Of a stretch of 64,000 nt of DNA, positions 30,373-40,325 are shown piece after piece. Source of the DNA: Leifsonia xyli subsp. xyli str. CTCB07 (GTDB taxonomy: Bacteria; Actinomycetota; Actinomycetes; Actinomycetales; Microbacteriaceae); NCBI RefSeq assembly GCF_000007665.1, contig NC_006087.1, positions 1,116,001-1,180,000 on the forward strand, written 5' to 3'. A program made the position numbers and the translations under genes. The notes under the pieces were generated by a model. The model did no database searches, was not told the origin of the DNA, and saw only the letters and a list, made by a program, of their open reading frames with translations. Each line of letters starts with the position of its first letter. Position 1 is the first letter of the stretch.

Positions 30373-31762
30373 GCGGCGGCGCCTCCTCCGCGCAGCGCTC
30401 GCACGCCCAGCATGCACGCCGGGTCGCGCTCGAGGTCATCCTCGCCTTCCGTGAGTCGGACGCCTACGCGAACCTGCTTCTCCCGGCGCGCATCGCCCGC
30501 GCCGAGCTCCCGGCCGCCGATGCGGCCCTGGCGACCGAATTGACGTATGGGACGTTGCGCATGCAGGGATACTACGACCGGGTGATCGCCCGGGCGGCGG
30601 GCCGTCCGGGCGACCGCATCGACGCGCCGATCCTCGATGTCCTCCGTCTCGGCGCGCACCAGCTGCTCTCGACCCGCGTGGCTCCGCACGCGGCCGTCAA
30701 CGAGTCCGTCGCGCTGGCTCGGCAGGCCGGCAGCCGCAGCGCCACCGGCTTCGTCAACGGTGTCCTTCGCGAGATCGGCCGGCACGCCCCCGCAGAGTGG
30801 CGGCGGCTCGTCCTCGCCGGTGCGAAGAACGAGGACGATCGGCTTGCCGCTTCCACCTCGCATCCCGTCTGGATCGTCCTCACGCTGCGTCGTGCGCTGG
30901 AGGCCGAGGGCCGCGGCGACGAGCTCGAAGCGCTGCTCGACGCCGACAACGTGGCGCCGCGCGTCAACCTGGTCGTCCTCCCCGGACTCGCCGACGCTCC
31001 CGAGGACGCCCGGCCCGACCGCTTTTCCCCGCCCGGTTTCACGACCCGGCGGCGATCCGCAGCGGCTCGTGGCCGAGACCGGGGGCCGCGTCCGCGTGCA
31101 GGACGAGGGCTCCCAGCTCGCCGCGCTCGCCCTCACCCGCTCGAGCCCGATCGCACCGGGGGAGCGCTGGCTCGACCTCTGCGCCGGGCCGGGGGCAAGG
31201 CGGCGCTGCTGGCCGCGGAAGCCCTGGCCGGCGGCGCCACCCTCGTCGCCAACGAGCTGGTCCCGGCGCGGGCGGAGCTGGTGCGCCGCGCCCTCGCCGC
31301 TGTTCCGCTCGATGTCCCGGTCTGGCAGCGCGATGGCCTCACGATCGGTGAGACGGAGCCTGCGGCATTCGACCGCATCCTCCTCGATGCCCCTGCACCG
31401 GTCTCGGCGCCCTTCGCCGCCGCCCCGAAGCGCGCTGGCGGAAGACCCCGCGCGGTGTGGCCCAGCTGGCGAACCTGCAGGCGGGTCTCCTCGATTCGGC
31501 GGTGGCCGCGCTCAAACCGGGCGGGACGCTGGCTTATGTCACCTGCTCGCCGCACATCGCCGAGACCCGCAGTGTCGTCACGGACGCGCTGCGCCGCCAC
31601 GAGGGGGCGCTGCGGCCGGTGCGCACGGCGGAAGCGGTGCAAGCTTTCGTTAGCGAGCCGCTCGACCTCGCCGGGGACCCCACCCTCGTGCAGCTGTGGC
31701 CGCACCGGCAGCTGACGGACGCGATGTTCATCGCGCTGCTGACGAAGGCGGAAGCGGGCTGA
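30369..31762 (+). pseudogene. rsmB: 16S rRNA m5C967 methyltransferase with three frameshifts
   Basis: The N-terminal NusB-like domain is intact (VALEVILAFRESDAYANLLL; HAAVNESVALARQAG). The SAM-dependent methyltransferase domain is broken three times. Near 31040 the frame shifts to one reading QRLVAETGGRVRVQDEGSQ and LDLCAGPG. Near 31190 it returns to the first frame (KAALLAAEALAGGATLVANE). Near 31393 it shifts to the third frame (VAQLANLQAGLLDSAVAALK, then the TCSPH motif IV). At the last site the sequence reads as DAPCTGLGALRRRPEARWRK if one base is restored, so the catalytic Cys codon is still there. All three look like single-base losses in GC runs. Either an inactive gene or assembly errors. 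Confidence 0.85.
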
Positions 31763-31884
31763 GGCCGAGCCGGGTCCGGCGTGGGCGTGGCGCACCTCAT
31801 CATCCGGGGAAGCGCCGATCCGCGAGATCCTGCGGTACGCGCGAAGCGGGCGGGAGCCGATCGCCCGGCGTTCCTCCCTGCCCG

Positions 31885-31890
31885 TAGGCT
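31885..31890 (+). promoter_or_regulatory. Putative leaderless -10 box of rpe
   Basis: TAGGCT ends 6 nt before the rpe ATG, so transcription would begin about at the start codon. No purine-rich ribosome-binding site is seen. Confidence 0.5.
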
Positions 31891-31896
31891 GAGCCT

Positions 31897-32559
31897 ATGG
31901 CAGCGCGTATCAACCCGAGCATCCTGGCGGCGGATTTCGTGAACCTGGAGCGCGATCTCGGTCGGATCGCGTCGGCCGACCTCGTCCATGTGGATGTGAT
32001 GGACAGCCATTTCGTGCCGAACCTGACGTTCGGTCCGCAGATGGTGGGGCGCATCCAGGATGTCAGCGCCATCCCGCTCGACGTGCATCTGATGATCGAC
32101 GACCCCGATCGCTGGGCGCCCGGCTACGCGGAGCTCGGAGCCCACTCGGTCACCTTCCACGCGGAGGCGGCGGCCGACCCGGTCGCGCTCGCGCGGCGGC
32201 TGCGGGCACTCGGCGCGCGCGCCGGCATCGCGCTCAAGCCCGGCACCGCGGTGGACGGCTATCTGGATCTTCTGCCCGAGTTCGATCAGGTGCTGGTCAT
32301 GACGGTGGAGCCCGGCTTCGGCGGGCAGTCGTTCATGCTGGAGACGATGCCGAAGCTGCGCCGTCTGCGGGAGACGGTGGAAGCCCGCGGGCTGGATGTG
32401 TGGCTCGAAGTCGACGGGGGCATCACCGAGGAGACGATCGCGGTCGCCGCCGAAGCCGGCGCGGACACGTTCGTCGCCGGTTCCGCGGTTTTCCGAGGGG
32501 AGCCCGCGGAGCGGATCGAGGCGCTGCGCGCGGCCGTGCGCTGGCACAGTACTCTGTAA
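31897..32559 (+). CDS. rpe: Ribulose-phosphate 3-epimerase
   Basis: The enzyme interconverts ribulose 5-phosphate and xylulose 5-phosphate in the pentose phosphate pathway. The 220-aa TIM barrel has [14 protein letters not shown], the metal-site histidine/aspartate segments [17 protein letters not shown] and [10 protein letters not shown], and the [11 protein letters not shown] phosphate loop. Length is typical. It probably has its own promoter. The hisE start follows 3 nt after its stop. Confidence 0.96.
   Translation: MAARINPSILAADFVNLERDLGRIASADLVHVDVMDSHFVPNLTFGPQMVGRIQDVSAIPLDVHLMIDDPDRWAPGYAELGAHSVTFHAEAAADPVALARRLRALGARAGIALKPGTAVDGYLDLLPEFDQVLVMTVEPGFGGQSFMLETMPKLRRLRETVEARGLDVWLEVDGGITEETIAVAAEAGADTFVAGSAVFRGEPAERIEALRAAVRWHSTL
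32550..32555 (+). promoter_or_regulatory. Putative leaderless -10 box of hisE
   Basis: TACTCT fits TANNNT and ends 6 nt before the hisE GTG. It lies within the end of rpe, so chance conservation through rpe codons is possible. Confidence 0.35.
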
Positions 32560-32561
32560 CG

Positions 32562-32825
32562 GTGAAAACCTTCGACGACCTCTTCGCCGAGCTCAGCGAG
32601 AAGGCCGCGACCCGACCGGAGGGCTCCGGGACGGTGCGCGAGCTGGACGCGGGTGTGCATTCCATCGGAAAGAAGATCGTGGAGGAGGCAGCCGAGGTCT
32701 GGATGGCCGCCGAGCACGAGAGCGACGAGGCGTTCGCAGAGGAGGCTTCGCAGCTGATCTATCACCTGCAGGTGATGATGCTCGCGAAGGGACTGACCCT
32801 GGCCGATGTGTACCGACATCTGTGA
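32562..32825 (+). CDS. hisE: Phosphoribosyl-ATP pyrophosphatase
   Basis: This carries out the second step of histidine synthesis, hydrolysing PR-ATP to PR-AMP. The 87-aa all-alpha MazG-fold protein has the [14 protein letters not shown] motif with metal-binding glutamates and [17 protein letters not shown] at 32562 gives the family length and an N-terminus [11 protein letters not shown]. It is separate from hisI, as in other actinobacteria. hisG follows after 48 nt. Confidence 0.93.
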   Translation: MKTFDDLFAELSEKAATRPEGSGTVRELDAGVHSIGKKIVEEAAEVWMAAEHESDEAFAEEASQLIYHLQVMMLAKGLTLADVYRHL

Positions 32826-32873
32826 TGCGCTCCCGCATCTCTTCGTCCGTCACCTCACGAAAGCCCTGAACCC

Positions 32874-33713
32874 ATGCTCAAAATCGCTGTCCCCAACAAG
32901 GGGTCCCTCTCCGAGATCGCGGCGCAGATGCTGCAGGAGGCCGGCTACGCCGGCCGCCGCGACCCCAAGGAGCTGATCGTCTCCGATGCCCGCAACGGCG
33001 TCGAGTTCTTCTACCTGCGCCCCCGCGACATCGCCACCTACGTCGGCTCGGGGGCACTGGACGTCGGCATCACCGGGCGGGACCTCCTGCTTGACTCCGG
33101 CTCGGCGGCCGCGGAGATCGCCGCGCTCGGCTTCGCCACTTCCACCTTCCGCTTCGCCGGGCCGTCCGGGCAGTACGCCGCTCTCGCCGACCTCGATGGC
33201 AAGCGCGTGGCCACGAGCTATCCCGGTCTCGCGGGGCAGTTCCTCGCGGGCGAAGGCGTCGACGCCGCCCTGATCAAGCTGGACGGCGCCGTCGAGTCCG
33301 CGGTCCGCCTCGGCGTCGCCGACGCCGTCGCCGACGTGGTCGAGACTGGCTCCACGCTGCGCAAGCAGGGGCTGGAGATCTTCGGCCCGGTCATTCTCGA
33401 ATCGGAGGCTGTGCTCATCTCCTCGTCCTCGCCGGCGGCTGGAGCCGGTACGCTGCTGGGCCGGCTGCAGGGCGTGATGGTCGCACGCCAGTATGTGCTG
33501 GTGGACTACAACCTCCCGGTCTCTCTGCTGGAGAAGGCCGTCGCGCTCACGCCGGGGGTGGAGTCGCCGACGGTCTCGCCGCTGGGGGAGCCGGACTGGG
33601 TGGCCGTCCGCGTCATGATCAGAAGCGACCAGACTAATCAGGTCATGGACGCGCTCTACGAGCTCGGCGCGCGCGCCATCCTCGTCACCTCCATTCACGC
33701 CGCGAGGATCTGA
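32874..33713 (+). CDS. hisG: ATP phosphoribosyltransferase, long form
   Basis: This is the first, histidine-inhibited enzyme of histidine synthesis, joining ATP and PRPP. The 279-aa length is the long form. The two-lobed catalytic part ([15 protein letters not shown] and [14 protein letters not shown]) is followed by a PII-like regulatory domain from about residue 210 ending in HAARI. The PRPP-site Thr-rich loop is [15 protein letters not shown]. The last base is shared with the hisF ATG (TGATG). Confidence 0.95.
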   Translation: MLKIAVPNKGSLSEIAAQMLQEAGYAGRRDPKELIVSDARNGVEFFYLRPRDIATYVGSGALDVGITGRDLLLDSGSAAAEIAALGFATSTFRFAGPSGQYAALADLDGKRVATSYPGLAGQFLAGEGVDAALIKLDGAVESAVRLGVADAVADVVETGSTLRKQGLEIFGPVILESEAVLISSSSPAAGAGTLLGRLQGVMVARQYVLVDYNLPVSLLEKAVALTPGVESPTVSPLGEPDWVAVRVMIRSDQTNQVMDALYELGARAILVTSIHAARI

Positions 33714-34477
33714 TGGGCGTTGCCGTGCGGGTCATTCCGTGTCTGGATGTCGCGGCCGGACGAGTGGTGAAAGGCGTCAATTTCCAAAACCTGCGTGACC
33801 AGGGCGACCCCGTCGAGTTCGCCCGTCGCTATGCGGAGCAGGGCGCCGACGAGCTGACTTTCCTGGATGTGACGGCGACGGTGGACGACCGCTCCACCAC
33901 CTACGACGTGGTGCGCGCGACCGCCGGACAGGTTTTCATCCCCCTGACGGTCGGGGGCGGTGTGCGCAGCACGGAGGATGTCGCGCGGCTGCTCGGCAGC
34001 GGTGCGGACAAGGTGGGCGTCAACTCCGCGGCGATCGCCCGGCCCGGGCTGGTTGCCGAGATCGCCGACCGCTTCGGCGCTCAGGTTCTGGTGCTCTCGC
34101 TCGATGTCAAGCGTTCGGCGTCAACGGACTCCGGCTTCGCTGTCACGACCCACGGTGGCCGCACCGAGACCGGCCTCGACGCGCTGGAATGGGCGGCGCG
34201 CGCCATCGAACTCGGTGCGGGAGAGCTGCTCGTCAACTCGATCGACGCCGATGGCACGAAGGAGGGCTTCGACCTGGAGCTCATCCGCGAGATGCGCGCC
34301 CTCAGCGCCGTGCCGGTGATTGCCTCGGGCGGTGCGGGGAAAACCGCCGACTTCGCTCCAGCTCTCCGCGCCGGGGCGGACGCCGTGCTCGCCGCGAGCG
34401 TGTTCCACTCCGGTGAGCTGACCATCGGCGATGTGAAGACAGCGCTGGCCGCGGCCGGGATGGAGGTCCGGCCATGA
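33713..34477 (+). CDS. hisF: Imidazole glycerol phosphate synthase cyclase subunit
   Basis: HisF with HisH makes imidazole glycerol phosphate and AICAR. The 254-aa barrel has the catalytic Asp in [19 protein letters not shown] and a second in LSLDVKR. It also has [13 protein letters not shown] and [13 protein letters not shown]. hisH, which supplies the ammonia, is not in this window. It overlaps hisI (ATGA). Confidence 0.96.
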   Translation: MGVAVRVIPCLDVAAGRVVKGVNFQNLRDQGDPVEFARRYAEQGADELTFLDVTATVDDRSTTYDVVRATAGQVFIPLTVGGGVRSTEDVARLLGSGADKVGVNSAAIARPGLVAEIADRFGAQVLVLSLDVKRSASTDSGFAVTTHGGRTETGLDALEWAARAIELGAGELLVNSIDADGTKEGFDLELIREMRALSAVPVIASGGAGKTADFAPALRAGADAVLAASVFHSGELTIGDVKTALAAAGMEVRP

Positions 34478-34851
34478 CCGGGCTCGATGAGGCGCTGACG
34501 CGTATCCGCTTCACAGACACCGGGCTCGTTCCGGCGATCGTGCAGCAGTGGTACACCCGCGACGTGCTCATGATGGGCTGGATGGACGCCGAGGCGTTCC
34601 GCCGCACGATGACCGAGGGACGCGTGACGTTCTGGTCGCGCTCCCGTCAGGAGTACTGGCGCAAGGGCGATAGCTCTGGGAACATTCAGTTCGTCCGGGG
34701 CGTTGCGCTCGATTGCGATGGTGACACGCTGCTGGTGACGGTCGATCAGGTCGGCGCCGCGTGCCACACCGGAACGTACACCTGTTTTGATGCGGACCCG
34801 CTCGCGCCAGTGCTCGGCGAGCGTCCCGAATCCGCCGCTGACGGGTGGTGA
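34474..34851 (+). CDS. hisI: Phosphoribosyl-AMP cyclohydrolase
   Basis: This is the third step of histidine synthesis, opening the adenine ring. The 125-aa protein has [25 protein letters not shown] core residues, the [14 protein letters not shown] loop and zinc/magnesium ligands in DCDGDTLLV and [12 protein letters not shown]. The next gene, trpE, starts 47 nt later at the preferred GTG. This his-to-trp arrangement is common in actinobacteria. Confidence 0.95.
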   Translation: MTGLDEALTRIRFTDTGLVPAIVQQWYTRDVLMMGWMDAEAFRRTMTEGRVTFWSRSRQEYWRKGDSSGNIQFVRGVALDCDGDTLLVTVDQVGAACHTGTYTCFDADPLAPVLGERPESAADGW

Positions 34852-34898
34852 GCGGCCAGGAGGTCGCGGCACACACGACAATACGACACGGAGGAGCT

Positions 34899-36458
34899 GT
34901 GATCGCCACATCCAGCGGTACAACCAGCCGCGAGAAGTTCGACGCACTGACCGGCGCACACCGGGTGATCCCCGTCGTGCGCGAACTGTTCGCAGACGGG
35001 GAGACGCCGGTCGGCATCTACCGCAAGCTCGCCGCCGGCCGGCCGGGCACCTTCCTGCTGGAATCCGCCGAGCAGGGCGGTATCTGGTCGCAATTCTCGT
35101 TCGTCGGAGCCGCCTCGTTCGGCGTTCTGACCCAGCAAGGGGAGGAGGTCCGCTGGCTCGACTACGGACTCTCCGCCGAGCGCGCGCTCGGCCCCGACGC
35201 GGCTGGCCCCGATGCGTCTGGCCGTCCACTCGACGCTCTCGCGGCGCTGCACCGGCGCTGGCAGTCGCCGCGCATCCCCGGCCTGCCCCCGCTGACCGGG
35301 GGGCTCGTGGGCTTCATCGGCTGGGAGGCGATCCGCCAGATCGAGCGGCTGCCCGACCAGCCGCCAGCGGACTACGATATCCCGGGCCAGGCCCTCGCTT
35401 TCGCGGCCGACCTCGTGGCGATCGACCATCGCTCCGGCACAGTGCTGCTGATCGCGAACGTGCTGGCCGATGGTGTCGACGACGCCGACGCGCTCTGGGC
35501 GGATGCGCAGTCCCGGCTCGATCGGATGCAGGGCGAGCTGGCGCAGCCGGCGGAGGCGTGGCTCGCCGAGGTGGATCTCGCTGTGCCTGTGCATCCCCCT
35601 GTCTCTCGCACGGCCAAGCCAGACTTCCTCGCGGCGGTCGAGGCCGCCAAGGAGAGGATCGTCGCCGGGGACATCTTCCAGGTCGTCATCTCGCAGCGCT
35701 TCGAGGTGGCCTGCGAGGCCGGCGCACTCGATGTCTACCGTGTGCTCCGGGCGCTCAACCCCAGCCCGTACATGTACCTGCTGGCGCTGGAGCGGCCCGA
35801 TGGCGGCGTCTACGAGATCGTCGGATCGTCCCCGGAGGCGCTGGTCAAGGTGCGGGAGGGACGCGCGTTCACGCACCCCATCGCCGGTTCCCGCCCGCGC
35901 GGGGCCACGCCGGAGGAGGATCTCGACCTCGAGGCTTCGCTCCTCGCCGACGACAAGGAGCGCGCCGAGCACCTCATGCTCGTCGATCTGGCCCGTAACG
36001 ACCTGTTGAAGGTCTGCGCGGCCGGCAGCGTCGAGGTGACGGAGTTCATGCGCGTCGAGCGGTTCAGCCACATCATGCACATTGTCTCCTCCGTCGAGGG
36101 CGATCTCCTGCCGGACGCCAGTGCGCTCGACGTCTTCCGTGCCACCTTCCCGGCGGGGACGCTCTCCGGCGCGCCCAAGCCGATGGCGCTGTGGATCATC
36201 GACGAGCTGGAGCCCGCGCAGCGCGGCGTTTACGGGGGAGTGGTCGGCTACTTCGACTTCGCCGCCGACGCCGATCTCGCGATCGCGATCCGCACGGCGA
36301 CGATCATGGACGGTGTGGCGCGTGTGCAGGCCGGCGGCGGGCTGGTCGCCGACTCCGTTCCCGAGTCGGAGTTCGAGGAGTCGCAGAACAAAGCGGCGGC
36401 GCCGTTGCGGGCGGTGGCCGTCGCCAATGCACTGAGACGGGTGCAGGGTGCGGACTGA
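34899..36458 (+). CDS. trpE: Anthranilate synthase component I
   Basis: TrpE converts chorismate to anthranilate with ammonia from a TrpG partner. The 519-aa protein has the feedback-site-type N-terminal region with LLESAEQGG. The chorismate-binding core has IFQVVISQRFEV, NPSPYMYLL, IVGSSPEALV, GSRPRGATPEED, AEHLMLVDLARND and PAGTLSGAPKPMA. The GTG at 34899 is preferred because GGAGGAG sits just before it; an in-frame GTG at 34845 is possible. No obvious attenuator leader peptide is seen. trpG and trpD are absent here. Confidence 0.95.
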   Translation: MIATSSGTTSREKFDALTGAHRVIPVVRELFADGETPVGIYRKLAAGRPGTFLLESAEQGGIWSQFSFVGAASFGVLTQQGEEVRWLDYGLSAERALGPDAAGPDASGRPLDALAALHRRWQSPRIPGLPPLTGGLVGFIGWEAIRQIERLPDQPPADYDIPGQALAFAADLVAIDHRSGTVLLIANVLADGVDDADALWADAQSRLDRMQGELAQPAEAWLAEVDLAVPVHPPVSRTAKPDFLAAVEAAKERIVAGDIFQVVISQRFEVACEAGALDVYRVLRALNPSPYMYLLALERPDGGVYEIVGSSPEALVKVREGRAFTHPIAGSRPRGATPEEDLDLEASLLADDKERAEHLMLVDLARNDLLKVCAAGSVEVTEFMRVERFSHIMHIVSSVEGDLLPDASALDVFRATFPAGTLSGAPKPMALWIIDELEPAQRGVYGGVVGYFDFAADADLAIAIRTATIMDGVARVQAGGGLVADSVPESEFEESQNKAAAPLRAVAVANALRRVQGAD

Positions 36459-37146
36459 GAACCTCCGGATCAAGTACCTGACCCTCCTCGCCCTCGTGGC
36501 GGGGGGCGCTTTCGCGCTCCTCTCCGCGACGCAGATCTGGTTCAGTGTCCGGCTGACAGACACGGCCAACCACCACGGTGTCGTGACCGTTGCTGGATCG
36601 GACGCGGCTCCCGCGCTCACGGCGCTCTCGTTCGCGGGACTCGCTCTGACCGCCGCGCTCGCGCCCGCGGGGCCGGCGTTCCGCATCGTCCTGTCCCTGC
36701 TCGGCATCCTCCTCGGCGGCTCGATCGTCTTCTCGTCCCTGTCGGCGCTGGGCGACCCGGTGCGTGCGGTCGGGCCGGCCATCACCTCTGCGACTGGGAT
36801 TGCGGGGGAGGTGTCCGTGCGCGGGCTTGTGGACGGTCTCGGCGCCCTGTTCTGGCCGTGGCTCGCCGTCGCCGGGGGTCTCATCATCGCTCTGGCGAGT
36901 GCGACCGCGATCGTGTCCCTCCGGGCGTGGCCGGGTCCGTCGCGCAAGTACCAGACCCGGTTCGCGGGCGAAGACGGCCGCCCGGCCGAAGATGTCCTCG
37001 CCGAGGAGGCGGCCCGAGCGCAGGCGGCCGCAGGCCCCGCGCCCGGCGCCGAAGCGGCCCTCCCCGCCGAGCCGGCGCCGCTGGATCGCGGCACCGCGAT
37101 CGACAGCTGGGATGAGCTGAGCCGCGGCGACGACCCGACGCGGTGA
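36448..37146 (+). CDS. Trp biosynthesis-associated membrane protein
   Basis: A 232-aa protein with four hydrophobic segments (about residues 10-30, 55-75, 78-98 and 130-152) and a charged Ala/Pro-rich cytoplasmic tail. It has the family-like start KYLTLLALVAGGAFALLSAT, TQIWF and the SRKYQTRF end. It matches the actinobacterial Trp-associated membrane protein family always found next to trpE and trpC; its function is unknown. The GTG start overlaps the end of trpE by 11 nt. Confidence 0.85.
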   Translation: MRTENLRIKYLTLLALVAGGAFALLSATQIWFSVRLTDTANHHGVVTVAGSDAAPALTALSFAGLALTAALAPAGPAFRIVLSLLGILLGGSIVFSSLSALGDPVRAVGPAITSATGIAGEVSVRGLVDGLGALFWPWLAVAGGLIIALASATAIVSLRAWPGPSRKYQTRFAGEDGRPAEDVLAEEAARAQAAAGPAPGAEAALPAEPAPLDRGTAIDSWDELSRGDDPTR

Positions 37147-37215
37147 GCACCCATTAGACTGGACAGCGATCCACCCACTGTGCGCGCCCGCGCGCACCCG
37201 ACGCGCAGGAGTCCC

Positions 37216-37476
37216 ATGAGCACCGAGTCAGTCGAGAATGTGTCGACGGCCCAGGGGCCGGTCGAGCCCGGCCACGGCCACTCGCCGGCGGCCTGGACGG
37301 CCGTGGTCATCATGCTCGTCGCCTTCGCCATCGGCGCGGTCGCGTTCTTCTTCGATCTCCCCGCGATCGTGTGGGCTTCGGCCGGTCTCGCCGTGGTCGG
37401 GCTGCTCGTCGGCGGGATCATGAAGCGTGCGGGCTATGGAGTGGGCGGGGCCAAGTACCAGCCGAAGGGCCACTGA
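37216..37476 (+). CDS. Small HGxxPAAW-motif membrane protein
   Basis: This is an 86-aa protein with two TM helices (AAWTAVVIMLVAFAIGAVAF and AIVWASAGLAVVGLLVGGIM). It carries the diagnostic HGHSPAAW motif just before the first helix. The family is known in actinobacterial trp operons and has no assigned role. The start at 37216 follows CAGGAG; a longer in-frame GTG start at 37180 lacks a ribosome-binding site. TAGACT at 37155-37160 may be a -10 with a leader of about 50 nt. Confidence 0.85.
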   Translation: MSTESVENVSTAQGPVEPGHGHSPAAWTAVVIMLVAFAIGAVAFFFDLPAIVWASAGLAVVGLLVGGIMKRAGYGVGGAKYQPKGH

Positions 37477-37480
37477 ACCC

Positions 37481-38263
37481 GTGCCCGTCGACTTGCTCGC
37501 CGACCTCACCGCCGGCGCGTTGGAGGATGCGGCCCGGCGTCGGGCGGATCGCCCCCTGAGCGCTGTGGAGGCCGTGGCCGCTGCGCAGGCCCCGCCCCTC
37601 CCCGCCCTTGACGCGCTCGCCCCGGCGGACCGGGTGAAGGTCATCGCCGAGGTGAAGCGCGCGAGCCCGTCTCGCGGCGATCTCGCAGAGATCCCCGATC
37701 CCGCCGCGCTGGCCCGCCTCTACGAGACCGGCGGCGCCAGCGCGATCAGCGTCCTCACCGAGGAGCGCCGCTTCCGCGGATCACTGGCGGATCTGGAGTC
37801 CGTGCGCGCGGCCGTGTCGCTCCCGGTCCTCCGCAAGGAGTTCATCGCGGACCCGTACCAGGTGTTCGAGGCGCGCGCCGCGGGCGCAGACCTCGTGCTC
37901 CTCATCGTCGCCGCGCTGGAGCAGCGGCGGCTGGCCGAGCTACACGATCTCATCGTCGAGCTGGGCATGACTCCGCTCGTGGAGGCCCACACGGCCGATG
38001 AGCTGAGCCGTGCGTTCGACACCGGCGCGAAACTCGTGGGTGTGAACGCGCGCGATCTCTCCACGTTCGAGCTGGACCGCAATCTGTTCGGCCGTCTGGC
38101 CGAGCGGTACCCGTCCGATGTCATCCGCGTGGCGGAGTCGGCTGTGAAGTCGGCCGCCGATGTCGCGCACTACCGGGCGGCGGGTGCGCATGTCGTGCTC
38201 GTCGGCGAGGCGCTTGTCACGAGCGACCCCGTCGCGACGCTCAGCGAGTTCCGAGGAGTCTGA
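37481..38263 (+). CDS. trpC: Indole-3-glycerol phosphate synthase
   Basis: TrpC closes CdRP to indole glycerol phosphate. The 260-aa TIM barrel has [15 protein letters not shown] with the catalytic lysine/glutamate, [24 protein letters not shown] and [13 protein letters not shown]. The GTG at 37481 begins four bases after the preceding stop and gives the right length. The stop shares a base with the trpB ATG. Confidence 0.96.
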   Translation: MPVDLLADLTAGALEDAARRRADRPLSAVEAVAAAQAPPLPALDALAPADRVKVIAEVKRASPSRGDLAEIPDPAALARLYETGGASAISVLTEERRFRGSLADLESVRAAVSLPVLRKEFIADPYQVFEARAAGADLVLLIVAALEQRRLAELHDLIVELGMTPLVEAHTADELSRAFDTGAKLVGVNARDLSTFELDRNLFGRLAERYPSDVIRVAESAVKSAADVAHYRAAGAHVVLVGEALVTSDPVATLSEFRGV

Positions 38264-39474
38264 TGCCCCTCCGCAGCGAAGAAGGTCCCTACTTCGGCGA
38301 CTTCGGCGGCCGGTTCGTTCCGGAGTCGCTGGTCGCCGCCCTCGATGAGCTGTCGGCGGCGTGGGAGGCCGCCAAGGCCGACCCCGCCTTCCACGTCCAG
38401 CTCGACGAATTGCACCGCTCCTATACGGGGCGACCGTCGATCGTCACCGAGGTCCCGCGGTTCGCGGAGCACGGGGGAGGCGCCCGTCTCCTCCTCAAGC
38501 GCGAGGACCTCAACCACACCGGCTCGCACAAGATCAACAATGTGCTGGGCCAGGCCATCCTGACCAAACGCATCGGCAAGACCCGCGTCATCGCGGAGAC
38601 GGGCGCGGGCCAGCACGGTGTCGCCATCGCGACGGCAGCGGCGCTCTTCGGCCTCAGCTGCACGATCTACATGGGCGAGGTCGACACCGAGCGCCAGGCG
38701 CTGAACGTCGCCCGCATGCGCCTGCTCGGGGCCGAAGTCGTCGCGGTCAAGACCGGCTCCCGCACCCTCAAGGACGCGATCAACGACGCGATGCGCGACT
38801 GGGTGACGAACGTCGAGACGACCAACTACATCTTCGGCACCGTCGCGGGACCGCACCCCTTCCCGACGATGGTCCGCGATCTGCAGAGGATCATCGGCGA
38901 GGAGGCGCGCGAACAGGTGCTCGCGCTCACCGGCCGGCTGCCCGATGCGGTCGCTGCCTGCGTCGGCGGCGGCTCGAACGCGATGGGGATCTTCCACGCC
39001 TTCCTCGATGACGAGAATGTGCGCCTGGTCGGTTTCGAAGCCGGCGGCGAGGGCGCGGATACGCCGCGTCACGCCGCGACCATCACGAAGGGACGCCCCG
39101 GCGTCCTCCACGGCGCGCGCAGTCTGCTCCTGCAGGATGAGGACGGGCAGACCATCGAGTCGCACTCGATCTCGGCAGGGCTCGACTATCCGGGCGTCGG
39201 ACCGGAGCACGCTTGGCTCGCGGCGATCGGGCGGGCTGAGTACCGCCCGGTGTCCGACGCTGAGGCGATGGAGGCGCTGCGCCTCCTCAGCCGCACCGAG
39301 GGCATCATCCCGGCCATCGAGTCCGCGCACGCCCTCGCCGGGGCGCTCGACCTTGGCCGCGAGCTGGGACCGGAGGGAGTCGTCCTGGTCAGCCTCTCGG
39401 GCCGCGGCGACAAAGACATGGAGACTGCCGGACGCTATTTCGGCCTCATCGAAGAAGGGGCCGTGCAGTCGTGA
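38263..39474 (+). CDS. trpB: Tryptophan synthase beta chain
   Basis: This PLP enzyme joins indole and serine to tryptophan. The 403-aa protein has the PLP-lysine motif [14 protein letters not shown], the [11 protein letters not shown] loop, [13 protein letters not shown] for the PLP phosphate, and the LSGRGDKD end. It is the standard TrpB1 form that pairs with TrpA encoded directly downstream, with a 4-nt overlap. Confidence 0.97.
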   Translation: MPLRSEEGPYFGDFGGRFVPESLVAALDELSAAWEAAKADPAFHVQLDELHRSYTGRPSIVTEVPRFAEHGGGARLLLKREDLNHTGSHKINNVLGQAILTKRIGKTRVIAETGAGQHGVAIATAAALFGLSCTIYMGEVDTERQALNVARMRLLGAEVVAVKTGSRTLKDAINDAMRDWVTNVETTNYIFGTVAGPHPFPTMVRDLQRIIGEEAREQVLALTGRLPDAVAACVGGGSNAMGIFHAFLDDENVRLVGFEAGGEGADTPRHAATITKGRPGVLHGARSLLLQDEDGQTIESHSISAGLDYPGVGPEHAWLAAIGRAEYRPVSDAEAMEALRLLSRTEGIIPAIESAHALAGALDLGRELGPEGVVLVSLSGRGDKDMETAGRYFGLIEEGAVQS

Positions 39475-40256
39475 GCCGTGTGGCAGACACCATCGCCCGC
39501 CGCAAGGGGGAGGCCGCGGGCGCGCTGATCGGCTACCTCCCGGCGGGTTTCCCCGACCTGCGGACGAGCGTCGACGCTGCGGTTGCGCTGGCGGAGAACG
39601 GCGTCGATGTCATCGAACTTGGCCTCCCGTACTCGGACCCTGTGATGGACGGTGCGGTCATCCAGGCCGCCACGCAGCGCGCGCTCGCGAACGGTTTCCG
39701 CCTGCGCGATGGCTTCGCGGCTGTGCGCGAGATCACCAGCCGTGTCGATGCGCCTGTCCTGGTCATGACCTACTGGAACCCGGTGATGCAGTACGGCGTC
39801 GACCGCTTCGCCGACGATTTTGCCACAGCCGGGGGAGCCGGGCTCATCACCCCCGATCTCATCCCCGACGAGGGCGCCGACTGGCTCGCGGCTTCCGAGC
39901 GCACCGGCCTCGACCGGGTCTTCCTCGCGGCCCCGTCCTCCACCGAGGCTCGCCGGCGGCAGACCGCCGCGAACAGCCGCGGTTTCGTCTACGCCGTCTC
40001 TACGATGGGCATCACGGGCGTCCGGACCGATGTGGACGCTGCGGCCCGCACGCTCGTCGGTCGCCTTCGCGAGGCTGGTGCGCTGAGCGCTTGCGTCGGA
40101 CTCGGCATCTCCTCCGCCGCGCAGGTGGCGGAAGTGCTCGACTACGCCGACGGGGCGATCGTCGGTTCGGCGCTCGTCACGGCGCTGGCGAAGGGGGGCG
40201 TCGCGGCGGCCGGCCGGATCGCCGCCGAGCTGGCTCGCGGAGCCGTTCGCGGCTGA
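39471..40256 (+). CDS. trpA: Tryptophan synthase alpha chain
   Basis: TrpA cleaves indole glycerol phosphate and passes indole to TrpB. The 261-aa barrel has the catalytic Glu in [12 protein letters not shown] through [15 protein letters not shown]. It also has [38 protein letters not shown] and CVGLGIS. The GTG start overlaps the trpB stop. It is the last trp gene of the cluster. Confidence 0.96.
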   Translation: MSRVADTIARRKGEAAGALIGYLPAGFPDLRTSVDAAVALAENGVDVIELGLPYSDPVMDGAVIQAATQRALANGFRLRDGFAAVREITSRVDAPVLVMTYWNPVMQYGVDRFADDFATAGGAGLITPDLIPDEGADWLAASERTGLDRVFLAAPSSTEARRRQTAANSRGFVYAVSTMGITGVRTDVDAAARTLVGRLREAGALSACVGLGISSAAQVAEVLDYADGAIVGSALVTALAKGGVAAAGRIAAELARGAVRG

Positions 40257-40325
40257 GGCCGATCTAGACTAGGGTGGCCGCGCGCGACTCCGCGCGTACC
40301 CCCCAATCGAAAGGTGAGTCATCGC

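Noticed and set aside
34852..34898. Possible trp leader peptide/attenuator before trpE
   Set aside because: Only 47 nt separate hisI from trpE, with no Trp-rich short frame and no terminator hairpin.
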